Assembly (NCBI RefSeq): GCF_001735805.1
Contig: NZ_CP017248.1
Coordinates: 5,952,001-6,016,000, forward strand
DNA from: Streptomyces fodineus
GTDB taxonomy: Bacteria > Actinomycetota > Actinomycetes > Streptomycetales > Streptomycetaceae
Length of the DNA stretch: 64,000 nucleotides
Direction of reading: 5' to 3'
Below are positions 18,346 to 27,394 of the stretch, one piece after another. The translations under genes and the position numbers were made by a program. Position 1 is the stretch's first letter, and every line of letters begins with the position of its first letter. The notes beneath the pieces were generated by a model. The model did not search any database and had not been told where the DNA came from. It saw only the letters and a list, made by a program, of their open reading frames with translations.

Positions 18346-19728
18346 TCAGCTCCCGCTTCCGTACGCGGCCGCCGCGTCCTTCTCCAGCTTCGCCTGGGTG
18401 CCCGCCACGTCCGCCGGGTTCTTCAGGAAGTCCTGCAAGTCCTTCCACTCACCCTTGCCCGGGGTGCCGCCGAAGGCCTGCGGGGCCTGGTCGGACATGT
18501 CGAAGCGGAAGTCGTCACCGGACGCGATCAGCGCCTTGGCGATCTTCTGCTGCACCGCGTTCGGATACGCCGAGACGGCCACGTTCTTGTTCGGCGAGAG
18601 ATAGCCGCCGAGCTTCGCCTGGATCGTCGCAGCGTCCGGGGAGGCGAGGAAAGTGAGCAGGGCCTGCGCGGCCTTGGAGTCCTTGAAGATCACCGCCGCG
18701 TCACCGCCGGAGACCACCGGCGCGGTGGAGCCGACGGCCGGGAAGGGGAACACCTTCGCGTCCGTGCCCACCTTCGCCTTGGTCTCACCGATGTTGACCT
18801 GCACGAAGTCGCCCTCGTAGACCATCGCGGACTTCGGCTGGTCGCCGCCGGTGAAGGTCTGGGTGACCGAGGCCGGGAACTCCGTCTGCAGCGCGCCGTC
18901 CTGACCGCCCGCGAGGTAGTCCTTCTTGCCCCAGATCTGCGCGAGGGTCGTCAGCGCCTGCTTGACCGAGGGATCCGTCCACTTGATCTTGTGCTGGGCG
19001 AGCTGGTCGTACTTCTGAGGGCCCGCCTGGGACAGATACACGTTCTCGAACCAGTCCGTCAGCGGCCAGCCGTCCGCGCCGGCCACCGAGAACGGCGTGA
19101 CACCGGAGTCGTACACCGCCTGCGCGGCGGCCAGCAGGTCCTTCCAGGTCTTCGGCTCCTTGGCGTTCGCGCTCTGGAAGACGTTGGCGTTGTACCAGAT
19201 CAGCGACTTGTTGGCGGCCTTGTAGTAGACGCCGTACTGCTTGCCGTCGACCTTGCCGATGTCCTGCCAGCCCTGCGAGTAGTTCTTCTGGAGTTCCGTC
19301 AGGGCCGCCGGGCCGAGCGGCTTGGCCCACCCCCGCTGCACGGCCTGCTTGATCGCGCCGGGCTGCGGCAGCATGGCCACGTCCGGCGGCTGGCCGCCCG
19401 CGATCTTCGAGCCGAGGAAGTTGATGATCGGGTCCTGGGCGGGCACGAAGGTGACCTTCGCGCCGGTGCGCTTCTCGAACTCGGCCAGGACCTGCTTGAA
19501 GTTCTTCTGCTCCTGACCGGTCCAGACGGCGGCGATCTCCAGGTTGGCGCCGTTCAGCCGTGGCAGGGTGACGGTGGAGCCGGTGGCCGGGCCGGTCTCG
19601 TCGGCGCCGGTCTTCTTGTCCTTGCTGCTGCTGGAGCAGGCGGTGAGCGCGAGGGCTCCCGCGAGCAGGGCGGCGAGCGTGGTGACGGTCCTGTGGGTCC
19701 GGATGGTGCTGCTGCTGTGCATGCGCAT
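18346..19728 (-). CDS. Extracellular sugar-binding lipoprotein of an ABC transporter
   Basis: This 460-residue lipoprotein has an Arg-containing N-terminus, a hydrophobic core and lipobox LTAC with lipidated Cys31. The mature part is a family-1 solute-binding protein: IAAVWTGQEQKNFKQVLAEF, VAMLPQPGAIKQAV, GGDAAVIFKDSKAAQALLTF. GGGGAAG precedes ATG 19728; a second ATG 6 nt downstream is also possible. It is the first gene of the leftward operon with the two permeases (7 bp to the next). The substrate is a saccharide, possibly an alpha-glucoside by family resemblance, but this is not provable here. Confidence 0.92.
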   Translation of the reverse strand: MRMHSSSTIRTHRTVTTLAALLAGALALTACSSSSKDKKTGADETGPATGSTVTLPRLNGANLEIAAVWTGQEQKNFKQVLAEFEKRTGAKVTFVPAQDPIINFLGSKIAGGQPPDVAMLPQPGAIKQAVQRGWAKPLGPAALTELQKNYSQGWQDIGKVDGKQYGVYYKAANKSLIWYNANVFQSANAKEPKTWKDLLAAAQAVYDSGVTPFSVAGADGWPLTDWFENVYLSQAGPQKYDQLAQHKIKWTDPSVKQALTTLAQIWGKKDYLAGGQDGALQTEFPASVTQTFTGGDQPKSAMVYEGDFVQVNIGETKAKVGTDAKVFPFPAVGSTAPVVSGGDAAVIFKDSKAAQALLTFLASPDAATIQAKLGGYLSPNKNVAVSAYPNAVQQKIAKALIASGDDFRFDMSDQAPQAFGGTPGKGEWKDLQDFLKNPADVAGTQAKLEKDAAAAYGSGS

Positions 19729-19862
19729 CACTTCCCCGTTCGTCTGCTGTCCCGTGCGGTCCGGTGTACGCCGGGCCACTCAGAGCGGGCAAGAGCGCCT
19801 GCGCTGTCAACCCGCGCATCGTAACCGGCTCGTGACCGAGAGTGTATGCGGGTCGATTGCGC

Positions 19863-22800
19863 TCAGAGGAGGGAAGGCACCTCCGCCGCCGACACTTCCC
19901 TGGCCGCCCGCTCCACGGCGCTGGCCAGCAGGGCGAGGTCGGTGGGGCCGTTGCCCAGCTCCCGTACGGGCCGGCGGGCCGGCGGGTCGCCCATGCGCTG
20001 CCAGTCCAGCGGGACCACGGTGGGCCGCTGGGTCGCCGTACGCGGAATACGGCCCGTCACCCGGCCGCCCTGGAAGCCGACGACCCGTCCGTCCCCGTAC
20101 GCCAATATCCCGCGCCCCGGCGCCGGTTCGTCCGGCCCCTGCTGGGGAGCGTCCAGCGCGACCCGCAGCGCCGCCCGCCGCGCCGGCTCGGTCTCCGCCG
20201 TACGATCGCCGGTCCCGGTCGCCGCCACCAGATGCACCCCGAGCCGCTCGCCCTCCCGGGTCACCGCCTCCAGCGCGCGCATCACCGATCCGGCGGCGGG
20301 CCGGCCCGGCGAGCCGAGCGGGGGCGAGACCAGCGCGTCCAGGTCGTCGACGACGACCACGAGCCGCGGCAACGGCGGCGCCGCCTCGGCCCGCTGCCGC
20401 GCCGCCGCCCCCGGCCGGAGCCGCAGGGTGGAACTGGGCGGCGTCTCTATGTCCCCGGTGGCGGCCGTGCGCTGGGCGACGATCCGGCCGGACACCTCAC
20501 GCCCCGCGTGCCACTGGGCGAAATCCATCCGGCCCAGCAGCTCCGCCCGCCGCTTCAGCTCGGCGGCGAGCGACTGGGCGAACTCCCGCATGCGCACGGG
20601 GTCGTTGGCGATGAGATGGGTGGTGACATGCGGTATGTCGGTGCACACGCGCAGCCCTTCACCCTGCGCGGCGCTGCTCCCGACCCCGTCCCGGCCGTCG
20701 ATCAGCACCACGCCCAGCCGGTCCGGCCGCTCGGCGGCGGCCAGCGAGGCCACCACGGCCCGCAGCAACTCCGTACGACCGCTGCCGGCCGGCCCCTCTA
20801 TCAGCAGATGCGGCCCGTCCGCCACCAGGTCGGCGGTGAGCGGCCCGCGCGGCCCGGCACCGAGCACGGCCCGCGCCCGCCCGCCCAGGGACGCCGTGTC
20901 GTCGGCCGCGTCCGCCCAGCGCGCCATCAGCGATGCCGGGGTGGCCCGGGCCAGCCCCAACTCGTCCAGCAGTCGCGCCGACTGCGGCAACGGCGCTGCC
21001 ACGCGCAGATCCCGCTCGCCGACCGGCCCGTCCGGCCGCAGCGGCGCCAGCGCCCGCGCGAACCGCTCCGCCCACGCGGCGGACACGGCGTCCACGGCGG
21101 CGAGCGTCCCCGGTCCGACGGGCCCGCTCGGCGCCACCCGCATCAGATGCAGCGCGGTTGCGACATCGCCGCTGAGCAGCGCCGCGGCACCGCAGTGCCG
21201 GAACGTCGGCGTCACCGCGCACGCGGCCTCATACGTCAGCGCCACGGGTGAGGCGGGTGAGGCGGGCTCGGTCTCGGCGAGACACACGACATGGATCCCG
21301 GCCCGCGGCCCGGCGACGGCCAGCCGCGCGACGGCGTCCCGCAGCCCGGCACCACCGGGGTCTCCGTCCACGACGACGACGGTGTAGGGGCCGCGGAACC
21401 CGCTGCCCGCGCCGGCTTCGGAGTCTTCCCTGGCCCAGGAGGGGCGCCGGGTCGGGGCGGAGCGGGCGCCTTGAACGGCGGCCGGGTGGGCCGCGGGGCC
21501 GGTGGGGGTGGCCGAGGGGTGGTGGGTGTGGGTGGCGGCGGGGGCTGCGGGGGTGAGTCCGGGCGCGGAACCGCTGGTCTGGCTGGAGGTGAGGTCCTGG
21601 GGCGGGGTGCCGGGGCCGGAGGTGTATGCCGCCGTGGTGCCGGGGTGGCCGTCGAGCCCCTGGGTTCGTGGGCCCGGGGTGGCGGAGGGGCCGGGGGCGG
21701 GTTGCTGGGAGGGCGCGCCGGGGGTGCCGGGGTGGCCGAGGCTCTGGGGCGGGGTGCCGGGAGTGCCGGGGGCGCCGGAGGCGGGTGCGGTGGTGCCTGG
21801 GTGGCCGGAAGTGAACAGCTGGGCGGGGTCGCCCGGGGTGCCGTATGCGCTCTGGTCGCCGGTGGCGGGGTGTGGGGCGGGTACGCCGAACGCCTGGCGC
21901 GGGGTGCCCTGGTCGGAGCGGGCGGACGGGCCGGAGGGAGGGGCCTGGGTGACGGCACCCGAGTGGGGGCCGTGTGCAGCGGCGCCCGGGGCCGGCTCGG
22001 GAGCGGAGGCGCCGGGGGCCGGGACATGGGCGGCGCCGGGCTGGGCCGCGCCCCTGCCGGTCGTGGCGTGGTCGTCCACCCGGCGCAGCAGTTCCTCGGT
22101 GCGGGCCGCCGCCTGTTCCCGGTCGTAGGCCAGCAGCAGCCGGCAGTCCTGGCCGTGGCCCGGCCGGACGTGCGGGAGCCAGCCGAGCCAGGACCACTCG
22201 GCCGTGCGCTCCTCCACGGGACGGGAGCGGTCGGCGCTGATCAGCACGATCTCCAGCAGATCGGGGGAGTGCAGCGCGGCCAGCTGGGCCAGCACGGCGC
22301 GGGCCAGCCCGGACAGCCGGGGGCGCGGACCGGCCAGGCCCAGTGCCCCGGCCTCGCGCAGGGCCGCCGTCACGGGCACCGCGGGCAGCAGTCCGGAGCC
22401 GTCCGGTGCGCTCCGGTCGGCCGTGCCGAGCCGCACGGTCAGCGCCTCCGCATGACCGGGCCCGCGCTCCCACAGCCGGGGCCCGGGGCCGAGCGCCGTC
22501 AGCAACAGGGCGGCGGGATCCGGCCATGTCTCGGGCTGCTGCGGCGCGACGATCGCCGGGCCGGCGCCGACGCGGGCCTCGGTGCCGTCGTACGCCTCGG
22601 ATCCGACGGGCTGCTCCCCGCGCCCACCGGCCAGCCGGCGCGCCCACGCACCTAGCCCCCGCCGCCGAGCACCCTGGGGGACACCAGTGCCCCTGACGGG
22701 GCGGCCCTGCGCTCGCGGATCCTCGCCGACGAGGCCGCCGTCCTCCGCCGCACCGGCGTACGGCCCCCCGGTCGCCCCGAAGCGCCCCGCGTGCGTGTCA

Positions 22801-23921
22801 CCACCAAAGGCGGCGCCACGAGCAGCACCGGCTGCCGCGGGCCCGCCACCCCGGTTCTCGATGTTCGGCGCCCCGCCCTGCCCCGGCACAACACCCGACT
22901 CCGCCCCCCGATGCTCCAGCCCCCCACCCCCGGAGGCCCCCCATCCGGCGGAGTCATACCCGTGCTGATCCGCCCCCACGGAAGCCCCATCCGCACCGGA
23001 GCCACGAGAACCACCAGCACCCGCCGATGGCACTCCCGCCCCACGAGGCCCCCCGGCTCCGCCGGACGCACCCCGCACGCCACCACTCGCCCCCGCACCC
23101 GCGGACGGCGCCCCCGCCCCACCAGCCCCACTCGCGCCCGACGACGACGCCCGCACGCGTGGTGCGGCTGGGAAACCGGACCCGGACCCGGACGCACCCG
23201 CACCCGAACCCGAAGACCCAGCCGTACCCGAAACGGACGCACCCGCACCCGGCAGCGCATCCGGAACGACCCGGACGCACCCCTCCCCGTCGGAGACGGT
23301 CCGCACCCGCCCCCCGGCTCCCCCGGACACAGCGACCCGAAGCGCCGACTCCCCGACCCGCAGCAAGCCCCCGGCAGGGACCCGCACCGGCCGCTCACTC
23401 ACCCGCTCCCCGTCCAGCACCGTCCCGTTCGTGGAGCCCAGGTCGGCGACCGAGACGCGGCCGTCCGCGCCGACGGTGACCGCGCAGTGCAGCCGGGACA
23501 CGTCGGGATCGTCCAGCGGCACGTCCGCCTCGGCCGAGCGGCCCACGGTGATCCGGCCGCCGTGCAGCAGATGGACCCCGCCCGCGTCGGGGCCGGCGAC
23601 GACATGGAGCTGGGTCGGCGCCTCGTCCAGCTCGGGATGCGGTTCGGCGGCCGCCGGGGCGCCCAGGGACAGCACGGCGCCGTCGACCAGCGGAGGCTCG
23701 CCGAGGGTGCAGCGGCGCGGATCCAGCCGCTCGGTCCCGGCGTACAGCACCGGCGCGCCGCCGGTGTCGCGGCCTTCTCCGGTGACCGCCCCGGCCAGCG
23801 CCGACGCGACCGCGGCGAGATCCGTGCCCGTGGGCGCCGTGACCAGCACGTCGCGGCTCGCGGCGCGGCCCCGCTGCGGGGACGGGCCCAGCGGGTCTAC
23901 GACGGTCAGCCGGATCTGCAT
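19863..23921 (-). CDS. FHA-domain FtsK/SpoIIIE-like ATPase-fold protein
   Basis: This 1352-residue protein has an FHA domain at about 105-197 with GRS (127-129), SRLH (142-145) and GSTNGT (162-167), the phosphothreonine-binding residues. A disordered Gly/Ser/Ala-rich stretch of roughly 270 residues follows, then an FtsK/EccC-like module around LLEIVLISADRSRPVEERTA, a second Pro/Thr-rich linker, and a C-terminal FtsK-like module. In the last module the P-loop reads GPAGSGRTE (1043-1051) with Arg1049 in place of the catalytic Lys; a Walker B-like LVVVVDDLDAL is kept. ATG 23921 follows a G-rich site. It is divergent from two Ser/Thr kinases, so its FHA domain may read their phosphorylation. Confidence 0.88.
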   Translation of the reverse strand: MQIRLTVVDPLGPSPQRGRAASRDVLVTAPTGTDLAAVASALAGAVTGEGRDTGGAPVLYAGTERLDPRRCTLGEPPLVDGAVLSLGAPAAAEPHPELDEAPTQLHVVAGPDAGGVHLLHGGRITVGRSAEADVPLDDPDVSRLHCAVTVGADGRVSVADLGSTNGTVLDGERVSERPVRVPAGGLLRVGESALRVAVSGGAGGRVRTVSDGEGCVRVVPDALPGAGASVSGTAGSSGSGAGASGSGSGFPAAPRVRASSSGASGAGGAGAPSAGAGASGGVRGASGGAGGPRGAGVPSAGAGGSRGSGADGASVGADQHGYDSAGWGASGGGGLEHRGAESGVVPGQGGAPNIENRGGGPAAAGAARGAAFGGDTHAGRFGATGGPYAGAAEDGGLVGEDPRAQGRPVRGTGVPQGARRRGLGAWARRLAGGRGEQPVGSEAYDGTEARVGAGPAIVAPQQPETWPDPAALLLTALGPGPRLWERGPGHAEALTVRLGTADRSAPDGSGLLPAVPVTAALREAGALGLAGPRPRLSGLARAVLAQLAALHSPDLLEIVLISADRSRPVEERTAEWSWLGWLPHVRPGHGQDCRLLLAYDREQAAARTEELLRRVDDHATTGRGAAQPGAAHVPAPGASAPEPAPGAAAHGPHSGAVTQAPPSGPSARSDQGTPRQAFGVPAPHPATGDQSAYGTPGDPAQLFTSGHPGTTAPASGAPGTPGTPPQSLGHPGTPGAPSQQPAPGPSATPGPRTQGLDGHPGTTAAYTSGPGTPPQDLTSSQTSGSAPGLTPAAPAATHTHHPSATPTGPAAHPAAVQGARSAPTRRPSWAREDSEAGAGSGFRGPYTVVVVDGDPGGAGLRDAVARLAVAGPRAGIHVVCLAETEPASPASPVALTYEAACAVTPTFRHCGAAALLSGDVATALHLMRVAPSGPVGPGTLAAVDAVSAAWAERFARALAPLRPDGPVGERDLRVAAPLPQSARLLDELGLARATPASLMARWADAADDTASLGGRARAVLGAGPRGPLTADLVADGPHLLIEGPAGSGRTELLRAVVASLAAAERPDRLGVVLIDGRDGVGSSAAQGEGLRVCTDIPHVTTHLIANDPVRMREFAQSLAAELKRRAELLGRMDFAQWHAGREVSGRIVAQRTAATGDIETPPSSTLRLRPGAAARQRAEAAPPLPRLVVVVDDLDALVSPPLGSPGRPAAGSVMRALEAVTREGERLGVHLVAATGTGDRTAETEPARRAALRVALDAPQQGPDEPAPGRGILAYGDGRVVGFQGGRVTGRIPRTATQRPTVVPLDWQRMGDPPARRPVRELGNGPTDLALLASAVERAAREVSAAEVPSLL

Positions 23922-24232
23922 CCCCACCCCAACACGAGCACGTCGGCCAGTACTGGAAGGCATCCTCGCACCTGCCACTGACAATGTGCCCGGGACCCGG
24001 TAGCAAGTGATCTTGATTGGTCGGCTCTGCCCCCAAAAGTGCCTGACCAGTGCCGCACCGGCGATCAGTTGAGATCGGTCACGTCCGGTTCCGGCAACCA
24101 GGAGACCGGGACGCGCGTCTTTCCGTCGACACGTGGTGGCCCCAGGAGCGGCACTACAGTGGGTCGGAACAACCGGAATGACAACCGGAACGCAGGCAAG
24201 CAAGCATCAGCAAGCAGCAGGGAGCGCGTGAC

Positions 24233-25876
24233 GTGCGGCCAGTCGGCAGCAAGTACCTGCTTGAGGAGCCGCTGGGACGCGGCGCCACAGGCACCGTCTG
24301 GCGTGCTCGCCAGCGCGAGACCGCGGGCGCCGAGGCGGCCGTGGCCGGGCAGCCCGGCGAGACGGTCGCGATCAAGGTCCTCAAGGAGGAGCTGGCGAGC
24401 GATCCGGACATCGTGATGCGCTTCCTGCGTGAGCGCTCCGTCCTGCTCCGGCTCACCCACCCGAACATCGTCCGGGTCCGCGACCTGGTCGTCGAGGGCG
24501 ATCTGCTGGCGCTGGTCATGGACCTCGTCGACGGCCCCGACCTGCACCGCTATCTGCGCGAGAGCGGCCCCCTCACCCCGGTCGCCGCCGCGCTGCTGAC
24601 CGCGCAGATCGCCGACGCGCTCGCCGCGAGCCACGCCGACGGCGTCGTCCACCGCGACCTGAAGCCCGCCAACGTGCTGCTGCAGCAGCACGACGGCCAG
24701 ATGCACCCGATGCTGACCGACTTCGGCATCGCCCGCCTCGCGGACTCCCCGGGCCTGACCCGCACCCAGGAGTTCGTCGGCACGCCCGCGTACGTGGCAC
24801 CGGAGTCCGCCGAGGGCCGCCCGCAGACCTCCGCCGTGGACATCTACGGCGCCGGCATCCTGCTGTACGAGCTGGTCACCGGCCGTCCGCCGTTCGCCGG
24901 CAGCACCGCCCTGGAGGTGCTGCACCAACACCTGAGCGCCGAGCCGCGCCGCCCCTCCACCGTCCCGGACCCGATGTGGACGGTCATAGAGCGCTGCCTG
25001 CGCAAGAACCCCGACGAACGGCCGAGCGCCGAGAACCTCGCGCGCGGCCTCAGGGTCGTCGCCGAGGGCATCGGCGTGCACGCGAACGCCGCGCAGATCG
25101 CCGCCGCCGAGGGCGTGGGCGCGCTGCTCGTCCCCGACCCGGCCCCGACCGCGGTCCCGGGCGCCGCCGACCCCACGCAGGTGCTGCCGCACGGCGCGGC
25201 GGGGTCGTACGACCCGAACGCCGCGACCAGCGTGCTGCCGCACACCGGCGGCCCCGCCGGCGCCGCCGACCCCACCGCCGTACTGCCGAACACGGGCGCG
25301 GCGGACCCGACGGCGGTGCTGCCGAACACCGGCCCGCAGGGGCAGCAGCCCGAGCAGCCGCACCCCTGGCAGTCCCAGTTGCGCGCCGCCCGCGACCGCA
25401 ACGAGCAGACGCAGGTCCAGTACCTGGCCCCGGAGGACGACCCGCTGCGCCACCGGCCCCAGCGGCAGGTGGCCCGGCCCCAGCAGCAGCCGCGCCCGGC
25501 CCCGCAGGCCCGCCCCCAGCAGGCGCAGCCGCGCGGCCGGCAGCAGGGGTACCAGCAGGGCTACGGCTATGCGCCGCAGCAGCAGCCGCAGCGGTACGCG
25601 CCGCCCGCCCCGGAGCCGCAGCGGCCCGTGCGCGAGCCCCGCGCGCCGCGCCAGCGCAGCGCCAACCCGATGAAGATCCCGGGACTCGGCTGCCTGAAGG
25701 GCTGCCTGTTCACGATCGTCATCCTGGTCGTGGCCAGCTGGCTGATCTATGAGCTGACCCCGCTGCACACCTGGATCGGCCAGGGCCGGAGCTACTGGCA
25801 CGAGGTGACCCACTGGGTCGGCCAGGTGAGCAAGTGGATGAAGGATCTCGGCGGCTCCTCCGGCAGCCGTAACTGA
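24233..25876 (+). CDS. pkaA: Membrane-anchored serine/threonine protein kinase (PkaA-like)
   Basis: This 547-residue protein has a Hanks-type kinase domain at 8-275: glycine loop GRGATGTVW, Lys48 in VAIKV, HRDLKPAN at 140-147, DFG at 163-165 and GTPAYVAPE at 183-191. A long disordered Pro/Gln-rich juxtamembrane region (about 290-485) begins with four related motifs of the form DPTAVLPNTG. A single transmembrane helix lies near 490-508, then a 39-residue external tail without PASTA repeats. GTG 24233 follows GGGAGC. Size and place before a second kinase and prfB match S. coelicolor pkaA as I remember it. Thr residues in the repeats are plausible autophosphorylation sites. Confidence 0.9.
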   Translation: MRPVGSKYLLEEPLGRGATGTVWRARQRETAGAEAAVAGQPGETVAIKVLKEELASDPDIVMRFLRERSVLLRLTHPNIVRVRDLVVEGDLLALVMDLVDGPDLHRYLRESGPLTPVAAALLTAQIADALAASHADGVVHRDLKPANVLLQQHDGQMHPMLTDFGIARLADSPGLTRTQEFVGTPAYVAPESAEGRPQTSAVDIYGAGILLYELVTGRPPFAGSTALEVLHQHLSAEPRRPSTVPDPMWTVIERCLRKNPDERPSAENLARGLRVVAEGIGVHANAAQIAAAEGVGALLVPDPAPTAVPGAADPTQVLPHGAAGSYDPNAATSVLPHTGGPAGAADPTAVLPNTGAADPTAVLPNTGPQGQQPEQPHPWQSQLRAARDRNEQTQVQYLAPEDDPLRHRPQRQVARPQQQPRPAPQARPQQAQPRGRQQGYQQGYGYAPQQQPQRYAPPAPEPQRPVREPRAPRQRSANPMKIPGLGCLKGCLFTIVILVVASWLIYELTPLHTWIGQGRSYWHEVTHWVGQVSKWMKDLGGSSGSRN

Positions 25877-26010
25877 TCGAGCGAACTCGCGGTAACCGAC
25901 CGCGAGTTTGCGGATTTGTCGACATCTGACGGGTGATTTCCGTCTCCGCGGTGAAGGTTGGCTCGGCAGGCGCGTACTTTTAGCGACAACACGCGTCTGT
26001 AGGAGCAGTC

Positions 26011-27237
26011 TTGGCACGGAAGATCGGCAGCCGGTACACCGCGAACCAGATCCTGGGGCGGGGCAGCGCCGGCACGGTGTGGCTGGGCGAGGGGCCGGAG
26101 GGCCCCGTCGCCGTCAAGCTGCTGCGCGAGGACCTCGCCTCCGACGAGGAGCTCGTCGGACGCTTCGTGCAGGAGCGCACCGCGCTGCTCGGCCTGGAGC
26201 ACCCGCACATCGTCACCGTGCGCGACCTGGTGGTCGACGGCAACGACCTGGCCCTGGTCATGGACCTCGTGCGCGGCACCGACCTGCGCACCCGCCTGGA
26301 GCGCGAGCGGCGGCTCGCCCCCGAGGCGGCCGTGGCGATCGTCGCCGACGTCGCCGACGCGCTGGCGGCGGCCCACGCGGCCGGGGTCGTCCACCGGGAC
26401 GTCAAGCCCGAGAACGTGCTCCTCGACATGCAGGGCCCGCTCGGGCCCGGCGGCGCCCACCCGGCCCTGCTCACCGACTTCGGCGTCGCCAAGCTGATCG
26501 ACTCGCCGAAGCGGACGCGCGCCACGAAGATCATCGGCACGCCGGACTATCTGGCCCCGGAGATCGTCGAGGGCCTGCCCCCGCGCGCCTCCGTCGACAT
26601 CTACGCCCTCGCGACGGTCCTGTACGAGCTGCTCGCGGGCTTCACCCCGTTCGGCGGGGGCCACCCGGGTGCGGTGCTACGGCGGCACGTCACCGAGACC
26701 GTCGTACCGCTGCCCGGCATCCCGGAGGAGCTGTGGCAGCTGATCGTGCAGTGCCTGGCCAAGGCGCCCGCGTCCCGGCTGCGCGCCTCGGAGCTGGCGG
26801 CGCGGCTGCGCGAGCAGCTGCCGACGCTGGCCGGGATGCCGCCGCTGGACGTGGACGAGCCGGAGCTCGCCGAGGGCGCCGCGGAGGAGGAGCAGGAGCC
26901 GGCGGCCGTGCCGGGTGAGCCGGTACGACGGCGGGGCGCGGTCCCGCTGGTGCCGGGCGCCAAGCCGGACTCCAACCGCGACACGCACACCTCGATGCGG
27001 GTGCCGGGGCCGGACGAGCTGGCCGGAGGCGCCCACGGGACCGCGCGCGCTCCCCGGCCCACCGGTGCGCGGCGGCCGGGGTCGGCGAGGCACCGGGCAG
27101 CGGTACGGCGGCGCAGGGTGACGCTGGCAGTGGCCGGAGTGGTGCTGGCGGCTGTCGTGGGCGTCGGGGCGTGGTGGGCGTCGGCCGACGGGGACTCGAA
27201 GGCACCGCAGGACACCCACAGCACATCGGCCCCCTGA
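26011..27237 (+). CDS. pkaB: Membrane-anchored serine/threonine protein kinase (PkaB-like)
   Basis: This 408-residue Hanks-type kinase shows GRGSAGTVW, Lys36 in VAVKLL, HRDVKPEN at 128-135, DFG at 156-158 and GTPDYLAPE. An acidic then basic linker follows, with one transmembrane helix near 370-390 and a short external tail. The start is TTG 26011, supported by AGGAG 6 nt before it. It lies 134 bp after pkaA and the two N-terminal halves align well (ALVMDLV-G-DL), pointing to duplication. Together they would phosphorylate cytoplasmic Ser/Thr targets; the divergent FHA protein is an obvious candidate partner. Confidence 0.9.
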   Translation: MARKIGSRYTANQILGRGSAGTVWLGEGPEGPVAVKLLREDLASDEELVGRFVQERTALLGLEHPHIVTVRDLVVDGNDLALVMDLVRGTDLRTRLERERRLAPEAAVAIVADVADALAAAHAAGVVHRDVKPENVLLDMQGPLGPGGAHPALLTDFGVAKLIDSPKRTRATKIIGTPDYLAPEIVEGLPPRASVDIYALATVLYELLAGFTPFGGGHPGAVLRRHVTETVVPLPGIPEELWQLIVQCLAKAPASRLRASELAARLREQLPTLAGMPPLDVDEPELAEGAAEEEQEPAAVPGEPVRRRGAVPLVPGAKPDSNRDTHTSMRVPGPDELAGGAHGTARAPRPTGARRPGSARHRAAVRRRRVTLAVAGVVLAAVVGVGAWWASADGDSKAPQDTHSTSAP

Positions 27238-27394
27238 CCCCCGGCAGGCTCGGCCCCCGGCCGCCGTTTCCCACCCGCTCACCCGAAACCGTCGGCCGGG
27301 AGGGGTGCCCTCCCGGCCGACCGAGCCCCAAGAGCCCGCAGTACCGGGCGCAGCTCGGCCGATGTCGGTTGCCACAGCCGTTACGCTTGAAGGC

